64,000 nucleotides of DNA from a virus. The stretch is taken from the IMG/VR virus record IMGVR_UViG_3300028920_000001, positions 64,001 through 128,000 of that record, one strand, 5' to 3'. The notes below the pieces were generated by a model, which ran no database searches, was not told where the DNA came from, and was given only the letters and a program-made list of their open reading frames with translations. The position numbers and the translations under genes are program-made. Positions 8,824 through 16,624 of this stretch are shown in pieces (position 1 is the stretch's first letter; every line of letters begins with the position of its first letter).

Positions 8824-9003
8824 TTATTGGACAATTATTTTCTTGGGTTTATTAACTAGAGAAATTTCTAAGAAATTATAATTGGAAGGGATTGCACTTG
8901 CGGCACATTGATAACAAATATAATAATTCTCTATTGGAATTAAGTCACTTATCAATTTCATATTATTACATAATTTACAAGTGGCTGCCACAATTTGATT
9001 CAT
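8824..9003 (-). CDS. small zinc-ribbon protein, 59 aa, KKII-type C-terminus
   Basis: CKLCNN and CYQCAA form a two-pair zinc ribbon. The C-terminus reads NKPKKIIVQ, a variant of the KKIITK ending shared by the next three genes. Its start overlaps the stop of the upstream gene by four bases. Confidence 0.6.
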   Translation of the reverse strand: MNQIVAATCKLCNNMKLISDLIPIENYYICYQCAASAIPSNYNFLEISLVNKPKKIIVQ

Positions 9004-9218
9004 TTAGTAATGATCTTTCTAGGCAATATTAATCTAGTTCCCATACTAAATGGGACTTTAGTTCCCATACTAACGTCAGTCTTTAAACCAACGTCAAATT
9101 TCATTTTAGAGTTTATATATTTATGTGTTGCTTGTTTTATACATTCAGCACAAAAACCATCACCATTTGTATTAATCACAAATTCGTTTTGACCATGAAT
9201 TTTGCAAATAAATCTCAT
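9000..9218 (-). CDS. small Cys-rich protein, 72 aa, ends KIITK
   Basis: An N-terminal CKIHG...CAECI zinc ribbon is followed by a linker with repeated SMGT/MGTR units and the terminal PRKIITK. Second member of a four-gene overlapping cluster with this ending. ATGA coupling on both sides. Confidence 0.6.
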   Translation of the reverse strand: MRFICKIHGQNEFVINTNGDGFCAECIKQATHKYINSKMKFDVGLKTDVSMGTKVPFSMGTRLILPRKIITK

Positions 9219-9400
9219 TTAGTAATAATTTTCTTAGGAGGCGGAGAGTTCACTCCCATTACGTCATGAATTGGAGTGAACTTTAATGGCTTGATACTAT
9301 AACCATACCCATACATTAATGAAAAATTCATGGCTTTAGGATTATAGACTGAATCCGCAAAAGATGACTGAAAGAAATAATTTGGAAGTAATTTTTTCAT
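9215..9400 (-). CDS. small protein, 61 aa, ends PKKIITK
   Basis: Aromatic-rich short protein with no recognisable domain that ends PPPKKIITK. Coupled by ATGA overlaps to both neighbours. Confidence 0.6.
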   Translation of the reverse strand: MKKLLPNYFFQSSFADSVYNPKAMNFSLMYGYGYSIKPLKFTPIHDVMGVNSPPPKKIITK

Positions 9401-9564
9401 TTAGTAATAATTTTCTTGGGAAATTCTTTTACAATGAAAATCCTTCTTCCAATACTTTGATAATCCAGATGTTGGCGTAATGGAGATCCCCATGTAGGCC
9501 CAAATTTCACTCTTTTAATGCCTATTTGTGAAACTGTGTCTTTTGTTTGGGATTTGTTAGTCAT
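9397..9564 (-). CDS. small protein, 55 aa, ends PKKIITK
   Basis: Short reading frame (MTNKSQTKD... to EFPKKIITK) linked by ATGA overlaps to genes on both sides. The ending is shared with the two downstream genes, but the bodies differ. This supports a real gene despite its size. Confidence 0.6.
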   Translation of the reverse strand: MTNKSQTKDTVSQIGIKRVKFGPTWGSPLRQHLDYQSIGRRIFIVKEFPKKIITK

Positions 9565-9911
9565 AAGTTCATGAGTTCTTCTATATAAGCTAAATCAATA
9601 ATGGACTGTACCTCTTCCTGTGGTATTAGCTTTCTCTGAATAATATTCATGATATTTGTTTTCAAATTAATGACTTCATCATTTTCTGAAACAAAGAATT
9701 GATCTTTTTTAATTAAATTTTTGGAACCAGAATCAATGGCATTAATTACCCATCTTAATGATGGACTCCACCGTTGTTTAATGGCTGCATAACATAACTC
9801 TGAACATCGTTCTCGTTCTTGTTTTGTTCCATTATGCTTTCCAACTGTATAAGTGATATAAAAAAGAACAGCAAGAACGATCACGCAGAGAACTATTATC
9901 TCCATATTCAT
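9561..9911 (-). CDS. membrane-anchored protein, 116 aa
   Basis: An N-terminal membrane helix (IIVLCVIVLAVLFYITY) is followed by a soluble helical domain. The end, LAYIEELMNL, is a loose form of the [IV]-M-x-S tag. ATGA coupled to the next gene. Confidence 0.6.
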   Translation of the reverse strand: MNMEIIVLCVIVLAVLFYITYTVGKHNGTKQERERCSELCYAAIKQRWSPSLRWVINAIDSGSKNLIKKDQFFVSENDEVINLKTNIMNIIQRKLIPQEEVQSIIDLAYIEELMNL

Positions 9912-10099
9912 GATTCCATTACTTTTTTGACCAATTTAGATGCATGTCTTTCTTTTCGAAATCTTTTACACCACAACCAATATCCAATTTTAGGTAATCG
10001 TTCCCACCATGGGATCCATTTATTACAGACGTACACAGTATAAAAACATTTGCGCCAATAAAGCCAATCAGCGCGTGACATTGGTGTTGGTTTTATCAC
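9908..10099 (-). CDS. tagged small basic protein, 63 aa
   Basis: Trp/Arg-rich short protein ending KLVKKVMES. ATGA overlaps link it to both neighbours. Function unknown. Confidence 0.6.
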   Translation of the reverse strand: MIKPTPMSRADWLYWRKCFYTVYVCNKWIPWWERLPKIGYWLWCKRFRKERHASKLVKKVMES

Positions 10100-10359
10100 T
10101 TGTGTTTTACAATTGGAAATTTATAATCATCAATACCACCTCGCTGGGCCACCGCTTCTACCACGGGTCGTATTACTTCCAACGAGGCTTCTCGAAGAGT
10201 ATTGGCTCTATCTTTTGTAAGGTTCCTTTCTTGTCTTGCGTATTTTTGACTAATTTCTTCATCACTTAAAGCAATAATAGCTTTTGCACCTATTAAGAGT
10301 GCGTCAACTACTATATGATCAGAAATTACTTGATCAGCTTTCTTGGACATTGTCTTCAT
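10096..10359 (-). CDS. hypothetical helical protein, 87 aa
   Basis: Helical and charged, with a central Ala-rich segment. No tag; it ends FPIVKHK. Coupled to both neighbours by ATGA overlaps. Confidence 0.6.
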   Translation of the reverse strand: MKTMSKKADQVISDHIVVDALLIGAKAIIALSDEEISQKYARQERNLTKDRANTLREASLEVIRPVVEAVAQRGGIDDYKFPIVKHK

Positions 10360-10688
10360 GAATTCATAACAGAACGAACTTTATGTAAATCTAGGAAAGT
10401 GCTTAATTCATCAAGCAAATCACCACAGGCTGCTTCTGCTAATTGTACTGCTTGTTCAGGATTTTCAGCATTACCCCATTTAATAGGTCTGTTTTCTCCT
10501 ATATTACAAACATTCCATTTAGTACCTGCTGCTATATTAGAGGTAATATTAATTCGGAATGGATACTGTTCAGCTCTCCATTCATCCATATTTAATCCGG
10601 ATGGACTAAATTGTAAACCACCTGTAAGCCCAATTCCCTCAATTTCTTGACCAAAGATAATTAGTTTTTGACTAGCTTTGTTTAACAT
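10356..10688 (-). CDS. tagged hypothetical protein, 110 aa
   Basis: Mixed alpha/beta protein ending LHKVRSVMNS, the shared tag with Asn at the third position. Overlaps the gene upstream by 17 bases. Confidence 0.6.
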   Translation of the reverse strand: MLNKASQKLIIFGQEIEGIGLTGGLQFSPSGLNMDEWRAEQYPFRINITSNIAAGTKWNVCNIGENRPIKWGNAENPEQAVQLAEAACGDLLDELSTFLDLHKVRSVMNS

Positions 10689-11007
10689 TTAAGTCCTCCT
10701 GCCAAACTTCAACTTGGTCTAAATCGATCCAAGTGCTAATTTCATTATAATTTGCTTTAAAACCGTAGAGATTATATTTAACTGAATAAGTATGTCCCAT
10801 ATCACCAACAGTTGCATGTTCTTCTTTAGAAACAATAGATACACAACTTTCTTTTCCAGACGGGAAACGGATAGTAATTTTATTTAGATTTTCGAAATTT
10901 ATACCATTTTTAATGGAAGCAAAACCACCTGGAGTTAAACGCTTACCTGGAAGAGCATAATATACCCTTCCCCAATCATTTCCTTTTTCTAATTTTACCC
11001 ATGACAT
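10672..11007 (-). CDS. hypothetical beta-rich protein, 111 aa
   Basis: Beta-rich soluble protein with no known domain. A TTGTAATCT box lies about 15 nt upstream of the ATG, further than usual. Lacks a full tag. Confidence 0.55.
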   Translation of the reverse strand: MSWVKLEKGNDWGRVYYALPGKRLTPGGFASIKNGINFENLNKITIRFPSGKESCVSIVSKEEHATVGDMGHTYSVKYNLYGFKANYNEISTWIDLDQVEVWQEDLNVKQS

Positions 11008-11022
11008 AAATAAAGATTACAA

Positions 11023-11223
11023 TTACTTAGTAATAATTTTCTTAGCAGTGATGGAATCAGGCGTTACAAACGTTTCTCTTATTTCTAATTCTTTAACATA
11101 ATCCATTAATAGTTTTTTTAGATCAATCTGATTGATCATTTCTTCAAAAGATTGGCGTATTTCATAACGTCTGGCCGCAGCTTTAATTGGATCTTCAGGA
11201 TCATAAATTATGATGGCATTCAT
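11023..11223 (-). CDS. small protein, 66 aa, ends KKIITK
   Basis: Helical protein (FEEMINQIDLKKLLMDYVKELE) ending SITAKKIITK. ATGA overlap with the upstream zinc-ribbon gene. Confidence 0.6.
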   Translation of the reverse strand: MNAIIIYDPEDPIKAAARRYEIRQSFEEMINQIDLKKLLMDYVKELEIRETFVTPDSITAKKIITK

Positions 11224-11564
11224 GAGTCCATAATGTCTTCTACTTCAGCCATGCGTAAACCAGTTAAAATTACTTCCTTGTAGGTATGAACTCTCGGGTT
11301 TTGCTTTCTTTCTTCACGTTGTTTTTCTAATGCTTCGCTAAGAATCTCAATCTGTGAAGATGTCATCCATTCGGCTCCACAATTAGGACAAACCGGAAAT
11401 TCAAGACTAGCCGGGATTAAATAATTGGGTTCTCCTCGATAACTCCGAGTACGCAAAAGCCCCTTTGAAATAACCATCTCAATTCCGCATTCAGGACACT
11501 TATCCACGTTTCTTATTCTTTCGTTTTGCTTCTTATATTCATGATTCCATAATCGGAGATACAA
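11220..11564 (-). CDS. zinc-ribbon protein with IMDS tag, about 114 aa
   Basis: CPECG and CPNCGAEW pairs, about 37 residues apart, resemble the zinc ribbon of YgiT/MqsA-type antitoxin N-termini. The protein then becomes helical and ends AEVEDIMDS. The true start is unclear: TTG at 11564 or an internal GTG, because the frame overlaps the upstream gene by 26 bases. No toxin partner is evident. Confidence 0.6.
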   Translation of the reverse strand: MYLRLWNHEYKKQNERIRNVDKCPECGIEMVISKGLLRTRSYRGEPNYLIPASLEFPVCPNCGAEWMTSSQIEILSEALEKQREERKQNPRVHTYKEVILTGLRMAEVEDIMDS

Positions 11565-11787
11565 TTTCGTATTCAGCGGTATCTGCCATTAATTTATCTA
11601 ATAAATCACCGGGACGTGAAAATACCCTTTCTAATTGATCTCGAAACCAATCTTCCACATCCTTTACACCATTCTGAACAAATGGGTAACTAGTATGATT
11701 CCAAAGTACAAAATCTGCCTGGGCGTCAGTAATATTTTCACACCCATATTTACTAGCTACTTCTCTGACTAATTCTAATCCAGTCAT
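11539..11787 (-). CDS. tagged hypothetical protein, 82 aa
   Basis: Helical acidic protein ending YEIVSPIMES. It starts just downstream, in transcription terms, of the tmRNA gene. Confidence 0.6.
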   Translation of the reverse strand: MTGLELVREVASKYGCENITDAQADFVLWNHTSYPFVQNGVKDVEDWFRDQLERVFSRPGDLLDKLMADTAEYEIVSPIMES

Positions 11788-11831
11788 TGAGGCATCAGCT
11801 TGACCAAAAGCAGTTATATCGGCATCATGAT

Positions 11832-12185
11832 TGGTGGAGGTGCGGGGAATCGAACCCCGATCTTGCCCAATTTGGTATTACCTTCGTTCACGTGCGTAGC
11901 TGCGTACCCTGCAGCGGGTTTTGTTCACCATCTCACAGAACAGGGGACATACATTAATCTTAGCTGAAGGGCATCGTCGTCCGCAGTTTTTCTTCAGCCC
12001 AGCTCTTGTTGGGTTGGCACCCTCGGGTTACTAGAACTCCTACCTCCGGGCGTCGCCTGCTACTTACGCAGCGATGGCGAGTGAAGCGTTATCGTTCGCA
12101 ACTAACGTTTGCTCGATTTTGAATGGGTCGAGCGCCATTGCACGCAGGAAATACCTCCTTGACCAATCGAAACCAGTTCACCCCC
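11832..12185 (-). ncRNA. ssrA: tmRNA (ssrA), 354 nt
   Basis: The 5' end reads GGGGGTGAACTGGTTTCGA and the 3' end GGTTCGATTCCCCGCACCTCCACCA (shown as two known tmRNA motifs). The 7-bp acceptor GGGGGTG/CACCTCC closes with one G-U pair, and CCA is encoded. The tag frame lies about 86 nt from the 5' end (12064-12099) and reads ANDNASLAIAA then TAA, a canonical proteolysis tag. Length, spacing and tag all fit one-piece bacterial tmRNA. It would rescue stalled ribosomes. A tmRNA on a phage-like genome is notable. Confidence 0.92.
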
Positions 12186-12610
12186 GAGGTTGGTGGCGGG
12201 ACTGGCTGCTCATTGTGAATCGGACGGAATACCGGGGTCATCACAATCAAGCCGGCTAGGTAGTCCCATACCTAGCATCCCGAAAGGATACGACGGACGG
12301 CTCGGACATTTCAGCCCGGTCAAGGGTCTAGGCCCCCTACCGCCCGAAGCTTGGTGGTAATGTCGATACACCTCCTTAGAAAGAAAAAGTGTCCCGGCTT
12401 GCCCTGCCCGGTAGTTAATCGGATCTAGACGGTAGTAGCACCGTTGGGCTTTGGTTTCGCCAGAGTAAGTTTAGTCGTAAAACTTGAAACTTACTCGTCA
12501 GACTTGAACATTCAGGATTGCTCCATTTAGTTTCACTCTCATGACTGGCATAGCTACATTCTCAGGACCGCCGGGACGGCTTAGCCCTGTGCGCATTTGG
12601 ATTTTACAAC
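12186..12610 (-). ncRNA. structured RNA region of unknown class upstream of tmRNA
   Basis: About 425 bases without a convincing gene, visibly more GC-rich than flanking coding DNA and full of hairpins when read on the minus strand: a 10-bp stem near 12460-12495 (GAGTAAGTTT with AAACTTACTC), an ACGGT/ACCGT stem near 12430-12450, a CTAGGTA/TACCTAG stem near 12260-12280, a GATTGTGA/TTCACAAT pairing near 12205-12250, and a UUCG-type loop near 12280-12295. It ends where tmRNA begins, so it could be a long 5' leader or a separate ncRNA. No family was recognised; RNase P consensus segments were looked for and not found. Confidence 0.5.
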
Positions 12611-12630
12611 TGAAAATTTAAAATTTTCAA

Positions 12631-12858
12631 TTATTTAGTAAAAATTTTTTTGGTAGGGAATAACGCTTTGAAATAAGATGCATAGTTCTTCGATTGACTA
12701 ATTGGCTTAGATATAGCTTCAGCCAATTTTTTATATGATTCACCAGTAAGTTCAATTTTACTATCTAATTTGATACCTAAAGATTTAGTATCGAATTCAG
12801 AATTATTGATATATTTTTTAAACTTTTCAAAGTCACCTTTAGCTAGTTTGAATTTCAC
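12631..12858 (-). CDS. small protein, 75 aa, ends KKIFTK
   Basis: Lys-rich helical protein ending LFPTKKIFTK, a variant of the KKIITK ending with different codons from the other copies. Overlaps the end of the upstream gene by 20 bases. Confidence 0.6.
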   Translation of the reverse strand: MKFKLAKGDFEKFKKYINNSEFDTKSLGIKLDSKIELTGESYKKLAEAISKPISQSKNYASYFKALFPTKKIFTK

Positions 12859-13462
12859 CGATAAATAACCTTTCCTTCACTTCTTCTATTTCTTCTTTAG
12901 TAAATTTACCACCATCTTTTTTGGATAAAACCCAACGCCCCGATTTACTTAAATGAGGTGGGGTTAGTATTTCATTATCTTTACATCCAACCTCATCAGG
13001 CAAATCTATTTTGGTGACTCCAATAGTCCCTGCACCTAAATTTTCCCTAAAATCATCGATTTTCTTGAGTACTAAATTGGCACACTTGTTAAACCCATTT
13101 CTTTTAGTTAATTGTAGCTTAGATTCATTTACTTGGTCCTGAATACAACTTACCAATTCGTGATGAACTTTCCTGAGATTGATTCGATGAAGAAATTCAT
13201 CAATAGCCTCGGCATTACCCTCTTTATCCCATTCAGCAAATGTATCGAGAATCAGATCAATTCCTTCTAAATTGGCATCAGTATCTCGGTCTAAAATTCT
13301 TCTACTTATATTATAAATTTTCTGATAAATGTTTCCATCAGTAACTCGAGGCCCTGGATCAAATTCCCTCATAAATGAGGAAGATTTCCGTTCAATTTTT
13401 CTACCGGTAAGAGCTTCAATCTCTTCAATTGATTTGATTTCAATTTCATCCTTGGACATCAT
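12839..13462 (-). CDS. hypothetical protein, 207 aa
   Basis: Acidic N-terminus, central helices and a C-terminal segment (GGKFTKEEIEEVKERLFIGEIQ). No known domain. Overlaps neighbours at both ends, so it is part of one transcription unit. Confidence 0.6.
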   Translation of the reverse strand: MMSKDEIEIKSIEEIEALTGRKIERKSSSFMREFDPGPRVTDGNIYQKIYNISRRILDRDTDANLEGIDLILDTFAEWDKEGNAEAIDEFLHRINLRKVHHELVSCIQDQVNESKLQLTKRNGFNKCANLVLKKIDDFRENLGAGTIGVTKIDLPDEVGCKDNEILTPPHLSKSGRWVLSKKDGGKFTKEEIEEVKERLFIGEIQTS

Positions 13463-13653
13463 TATCTCGTGATAATCTTTTTGGGTTCAGTATAATACAC
13501 CGGAATTGCCCCTTTAGGCATAGGCTCTATATTAAATATTTTTCTGGCAACATTAGCTAAATCAATTCTTCGGCCATATGGTAATTTCATAGATTTATGG
13601 CATTTCCAAGATTCCGAATCTAATGATGTCGGGCCTTTCTTCGCATTTGTCAT
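13462..13653 (-). CDS. small protein, 63 aa, ends KKIITR
   Basis: Basic short protein ending VYYTEPKKIITR, the only Arg-ended copy of this terminal motif. Overlaps the next upstream gene by about 59 bases in another frame, so its start may lie further in. Confidence 0.5.
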   Translation of the reverse strand: MTNAKKGPTSLDSESWKCHKSMKLPYGRRIDLANVARKIFNIEPMPKGAIPVYYTEPKKIITR

Positions 13654-14008
13654 CGCCAGGTTCCCCTTTTTTCACCCCGCAATGAATACAACAGTCATCT
13701 TCAAAAACATGATCATCCGGCATCATCCTGAACAATCGATATTTTTGAATGGGAAAATCCAGACATCCTTGAATGAGACCTAACGCCCCTAATGTACACT
13801 TAGTCTGATTTTTACTAGGTCCCATACAAATAAAATCTAAATCTGAATCAGCCAATTTATCATTAATGGGAACTTGATAATGAAGAAGTGCGCTGAGGGC
13901 ATCAGGGTCAAGCTTATGCATTTGATTAAGCATACGAGCTGCATAAACTACGCTAGTTGGGAGTCGGTCCCATTCTTCTTCAGGAATTTCTTTAAAATTA
14001 CTCATCAC
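13595..14008 (-). CDS. hypothetical Cys-containing protein, 137 aa
   Basis: The C-terminal part has DDCCIHCG followed by a later Cys, a possible zinc site. Otherwise unrecognised. Coupled by overlap to the peptidase-like gene upstream. Confidence 0.6.
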   Translation of the reverse strand: MMSNFKEIPEEEWDRLPTSVVYAARMLNQMHKLDPDALSALLHYQVPINDKLADSDLDFICMGPSKNQTKCTLGALGLIQGCLDFPIQKYRLFRMMPDDHVFEDDCCIHCGVKKGEPGDDKCEERPDIIRFGILEMP

Positions 14009-14823
14009 TGTTCCTTAATGATTTCAAATAGATCTTCCTCGGCATAATCCTCCTTAGCGGGATTATTCCAACCAGGTTGATTCATAAATCCAACTAAGGC
14101 TCCCACATCAATCCAACCTAAAAGTCCTCGACCACCTTGTTTTTTATCATTGGCTAGCCACCAGCGGCCCTTCTTACGAATGGGTTTATGATGCTTGAGT
14201 TTGACACATTGACCGCCAGCATCAACTGCCCCGCCATTTACGGAAATCAAATTGAGTTCTTTACTTCCATCTAATGGATGCCATACATCAGCAATCACTA
14301 ATGCATGGGCAGCTCCACCCAGAGCTTTACTTCCACCAACAATTCCAAACCAGCCTGGTTCTGGCTTAACAGTTTTAGTCCCAGGAACCCAAATTTCAGT
14401 CTTAGCTTCCTTACCGAGCTTTTTAGCGCCTTCAATCAAAATAGTGATGTTCTGAGACATTTTCCATTTGGCTTTTTTCTCAGTTTCATCAATCACACCA
14501 TCCGAATTATCATCATCTCGATTGCAAATCCGAGAATCCCAAAGACCAAGCAAGGCTAAAATGGTATGACAAACATCGGCGCAGCATGAATATTTTGAAT
14601 AAGTCTGACGGCCTTCACAAATGAACCAAATTAAGGCTTGTTCAAAGACTGTGCCGACCTGAGAAGCATGGCACATATGAATGGCTAAACCACGGCTAGC
14701 CTGGGAAATTGCCTCCCCACTGTGTTGACTAGAATTAAATCGAGCCAAGCCTTCTCGAGCGAGCTCAACAACTTCCGGACGCTGAGTTTGCCAGACCTTC
14801 GCCGTAACTTTTTTGATCGTCAT
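14005..14823 (-). CDS. putative NlpC/P60- or CHAP-like cysteine peptidase with EF-hand loop
   Basis: 272 aa. CCADVCHTIL (Cys80/81) and AHALVIADVWH (His172) are spaced as the nucleophile and base of papain-like cell-wall amidases. Between them, residues 104-115 form a textbook 12-residue EF-hand calcium loop (D-x-N-x-D-G-x-I-D-x-x-E). The arrangement suggests a calcium-dependent peptidoglycan or peptide hydrolase, perhaps used in lysis or entry. No signal peptide is seen. Assigned from motif spacing only, so the enzyme class is tentative. Confidence 0.5.
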   Translation of the reverse strand: MTIKKVTAKVWQTQRPEVVELAREGLARFNSSQHSGEAISQASRGLAIHMCHASQVGTVFEQALIWFICEGRQTYSKYSCCADVCHTILALLGLWDSRICNRDDDNSDGVIDETEKKAKWKMSQNITILIEGAKKLGKEAKTEIWVPGTKTVKPEPGWFGIVGGSKALGGAAHALVIADVWHPLDGSKELNLISVNGGAVDAGGQCVKLKHHKPIRKKGRWWLANDKKQGGRGLLGWIDVGALVGFMNQPGWNNPAKEDYAEEDLFEIIKEQ

Positions 14824-14843
14824 GCATAACGATACCGACCATT

Positions 14844-15269
14844 TTAATCAGTAATGACTTCATATAATTCAACATATTCAATCATTTCTTTTACTATTTT
14901 ACGCCAAATTGCATCTTGTTTATGGCGATGAAATGCTCGCTGTTGCAATTGTGTAAGTGAAACTAAATTCATATATGCAAACCAACATAGTGCTTCATGC
15001 GGTTCTAAGTCAGTGTAACGACGGTCATCTCGTTCATAAGTCCATTCGTCATCTTCATGAAAGAAATTCCATCCATTTTTCGAATAATATCCGGTTCTAA
15101 TTATTGCGGATTCTCCAAAGCCAGCGGGATGGTAATCAGTGACAAGCAAAATCAACCGATCATATGCGTTTCCTACGTCCAGAATTAATTTAATTGGTAA
15201 TTCCGGATCTTTGATCTCAAAAATTAAAACGGGATCGGGGACATCAGCTTGCCAATCATTCAGTTTCAT
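14844..15269 (-). CDS. hypothetical protein, 141 aa, member of a local paralog family
   Basis: Start set at the internal ATG (MKLNDWQ). A beta-rich N-terminal domain is followed by a helical tail, with an HRHKQDAIWRKIVKEMIEY-like segment and the end VELYEVITD. The same body plan (beta domain, then H-x-W-x-x-V helix, then tag-like end) recurs at 15708-16148 and 16163-16519. Confidence 0.6.
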   Translation of the reverse strand: MKLNDWQADVPDPVLIFEIKDPELPIKLILDVGNAYDRLILLVTDYHPAGFGESAIIRTGYYSKNGWNFFHEDDEWTYERDDRRYTDLEPHEALCWFAYMNLVSLTQLQQRAFHRHKQDAIWRKIVKEMIEYVELYEVITD

Positions 15270-15675
15270 CTTTGAGATGTTGTTCGAATTCACTTACAGA
15301 ATATACACTATAATTCTGTGTATCCTGATCTGTAGCTTCATCCCAGTGTACGGCGGGAGTTTCTGTTGAATCAGCTAATTGTACCCATTGTTGTAGTTCT
15401 TCAAGTGAATTTATTTCTACAACAAAATCATAATTATGAACATGATGTGGAAAATCACCGATTAAAACAAGTTGATTGACACCTTGGACTTGAGGTGAAT
15501 CAATAGTATATTTATCTTGAGTGATAGTTTCTTGCTTAATCGTACTTTTAGCATCTTCCACAGCTAAAAGTACACGATGGAGGTCTTGGCCTACGAGACG
15601 ACGATCGGGAGCCTTAGAATTCTCAATCTTAGTGGCAATCTGACGAAGAGCCTGAGCTACCTGAGATGGATGCAT
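15256..15675 (-). CDS. hypothetical protein with LRxIAxxIExSK N-terminus, 139 aa
   Basis: The start is fixed by a strong Shine-Dalgarno (GGAGGAG) before MHPSQVAQALRQIATKIENSK. Two other proteins (40655-41209 and 47172-47462) begin the same way and then diverge, so the N-terminal 35 residues form a shared module. The rest is beta-rich and acidic. Confidence 0.65.
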   Translation of the reverse strand: MHPSQVAQALRQIATKIENSKAPDRRLVGQDLHRVLLAVEDAKSTIKQETITQDKYTIDSPQVQGVNQLVLIGDFPHHVHNYDFVVEINSLEELQQWVQLADSTETPAVHWDEATDQDTQNYSVYSVSEFEQHLKDETE

Positions 15676-15707
15676 GTCTCCTCCATAATTGAAGGAGATA
15701 TAAAAAT

Positions 15708-16148
15708 TTAACATCTCATGATTTGGAGTACTGAATAGAATTTTTCAGTTTGTTCCTGAACTTCTTCCCATCGTGATTTTCGATAGTATTTATCAAGTTC
15801 TGCCATTTCATGAGAATAAGGATAAATATTCATCATCGCAGTCCAAAAAATTCTTCTGGGAATCGATTTTTCTAGCTGATGACCGGCCGAATTCCAATTT
15901 GATTGGAATGCTCCATCAATAAAGAATTCCCATCGTGAAGGTCCATAATGGGCAAACCGAAAGACAAATCCCTGTTTGCCATAACCCCAATCTAAAGTAT
16001 CAATAATTTTGGAAACAGTTAAGTCAATTCCTATTAATCTAGTGCTAGTTTGGATAGCTCCAATTCTAATTGCTTCAGCACTATAATTTAAAGTAATTAT
16101 GTATGGATACTTAGCATCATGGGATACAAAACTCCATAAATGATCCAT
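15708..16148 (-). CDS. hypothetical protein, 146 aa, local paralog family
   Basis: Beta-rich first 100 residues, then a helical tail (KSRWEEVQEQTEKFYSVLQIMRC) ending in a degenerate tag. A TGTAAATT box lies 6 nt before the ATG. Confidence 0.65.
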   Translation of the reverse strand: MDHLWSFVSHDAKYPYIITLNYSAEAIRIGAIQTSTRLIGIDLTVSKIIDTLDWGYGKQGFVFRFAHYGPSRWEFFIDGAFQSNWNSAGHQLEKSIPRRIFWTAMMNIYPYSHEMAELDKYYRKSRWEEVQEQTEKFYSVLQIMRC

Positions 16149-16154
16149 TTGTTC

Positions 16155-16163
16155 AATTTACAT
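16155..16163 (-). promoter_or_regulatory. ATGTAAATT box
   Basis: -10-like element on the minus strand, 6 nt from the ATG at 16148, as in the other boxes of this type. Confidence 0.45.
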
Positions 16164-16519
16164 CAGATTGTCATGATATAAGGAACAACCCATAATTCTT
16201 CAGCTCTTTGCATCACCTTGCCCCAGATATCTGAATCTTTATGTCGTGAAAAATAACATTCAAGTGCATCACCGCCATAATATTTTTCAAGAGCCCAATA
16301 ACATAATTCTTCAGTATCATAAATGAAATCATGGTGGGATCCTATGGAATGAAGAGATCCACGAACAATAATTTTCCATCCTCTTTGATTAAATCTGGCA
16401 AAAGCTTGGGGAGATTTATAAGGATGAAGATTAGATATTTCTAATTCAGACCAAAATTTATTAACAGTGAGATAAATATAAAGTGGTGGAGCACTATTTT
16501 CTATTTGAAATGTCTCCAT
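16163..16519 (-). CDS. hypothetical protein, 118 aa, local paralog family
   Basis: Start set at the ATG after the tRNA gene (METFQIEN); the open frame extends upstream only through the tRNA. Same layout as the two preceding genes, with HKDSDIWGKVMQRAEEL and the end VVPYIMTI. Confidence 0.65.
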   Translation of the reverse strand: METFQIENSAPPLYIYLTVNKFWSELEISNLHPYKSPQAFARFNQRGWKIIVRGSLHSIGSHHDFIYDTEELCYWALEKYYGGDALECYFSRHKDSDIWGKVMQRAEELWVVPYIMTI

Positions 16520-16541
16520 CAATACAGTTCTAACTCTAGAG

Positions 16542-16615
16542 CGTCCCTGGTGAGATTCGAACTCACAACCTCCCGACTTGAAAACGGGCACTCAACCATT
16601 CTGAGCTTCAGGGAC
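16542..16615 (-). tRNA. tRNA with UCA anticodon (Trp-type opal suppressor)
   Basis: Complete cloverleaf: acceptor GTCCCTG/CAGGGAC, G73, D-stem GCTC/GAGT, T-arm GTGAG-TTCGAAT-CTCAC, short variable loop. The anticodon loop TTTCAAG gives UCA, which reads UGA. G73, A37, G38 and the T31-T39 mismatch are all shared with the tRNA-Trp(CCA) at 56147, so it looks like a Trp tRNA shifted to UGA. It is too short to be tRNA-Sec. Confidence 0.8.
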
Positions 16616-16624
16616 CAGTTTAAG

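Noticed and set aside
12074-12259. Plus-strand 61-aa frame across tmRNA
   Set aside because: Lies on the opposite strand of a well-supported RNA gene with no protein features.
11832-12375. A 544-nt tmRNA whose 5' end would be GGAGGTG at 12375
   Set aside because: That strand also pairs with the 3' acceptor, but the GGGGGTG at 12185 gives the canonical length, the TGGTTTCGA context and the usual distance to the tag frame.
12186-12610. Group I intron or RNase P RNA
   Set aside because: An AATCCTGA string recalls a group I core segment, but the matching R and S elements were not found, nor were the RNase P conserved regions.
16542-16615. tRNA-Sec reading of the UCA tRNA
   Set aside because: It is 74 nt with a short variable loop and a standard acceptor; tRNA-Sec is longer, with a large variable arm.
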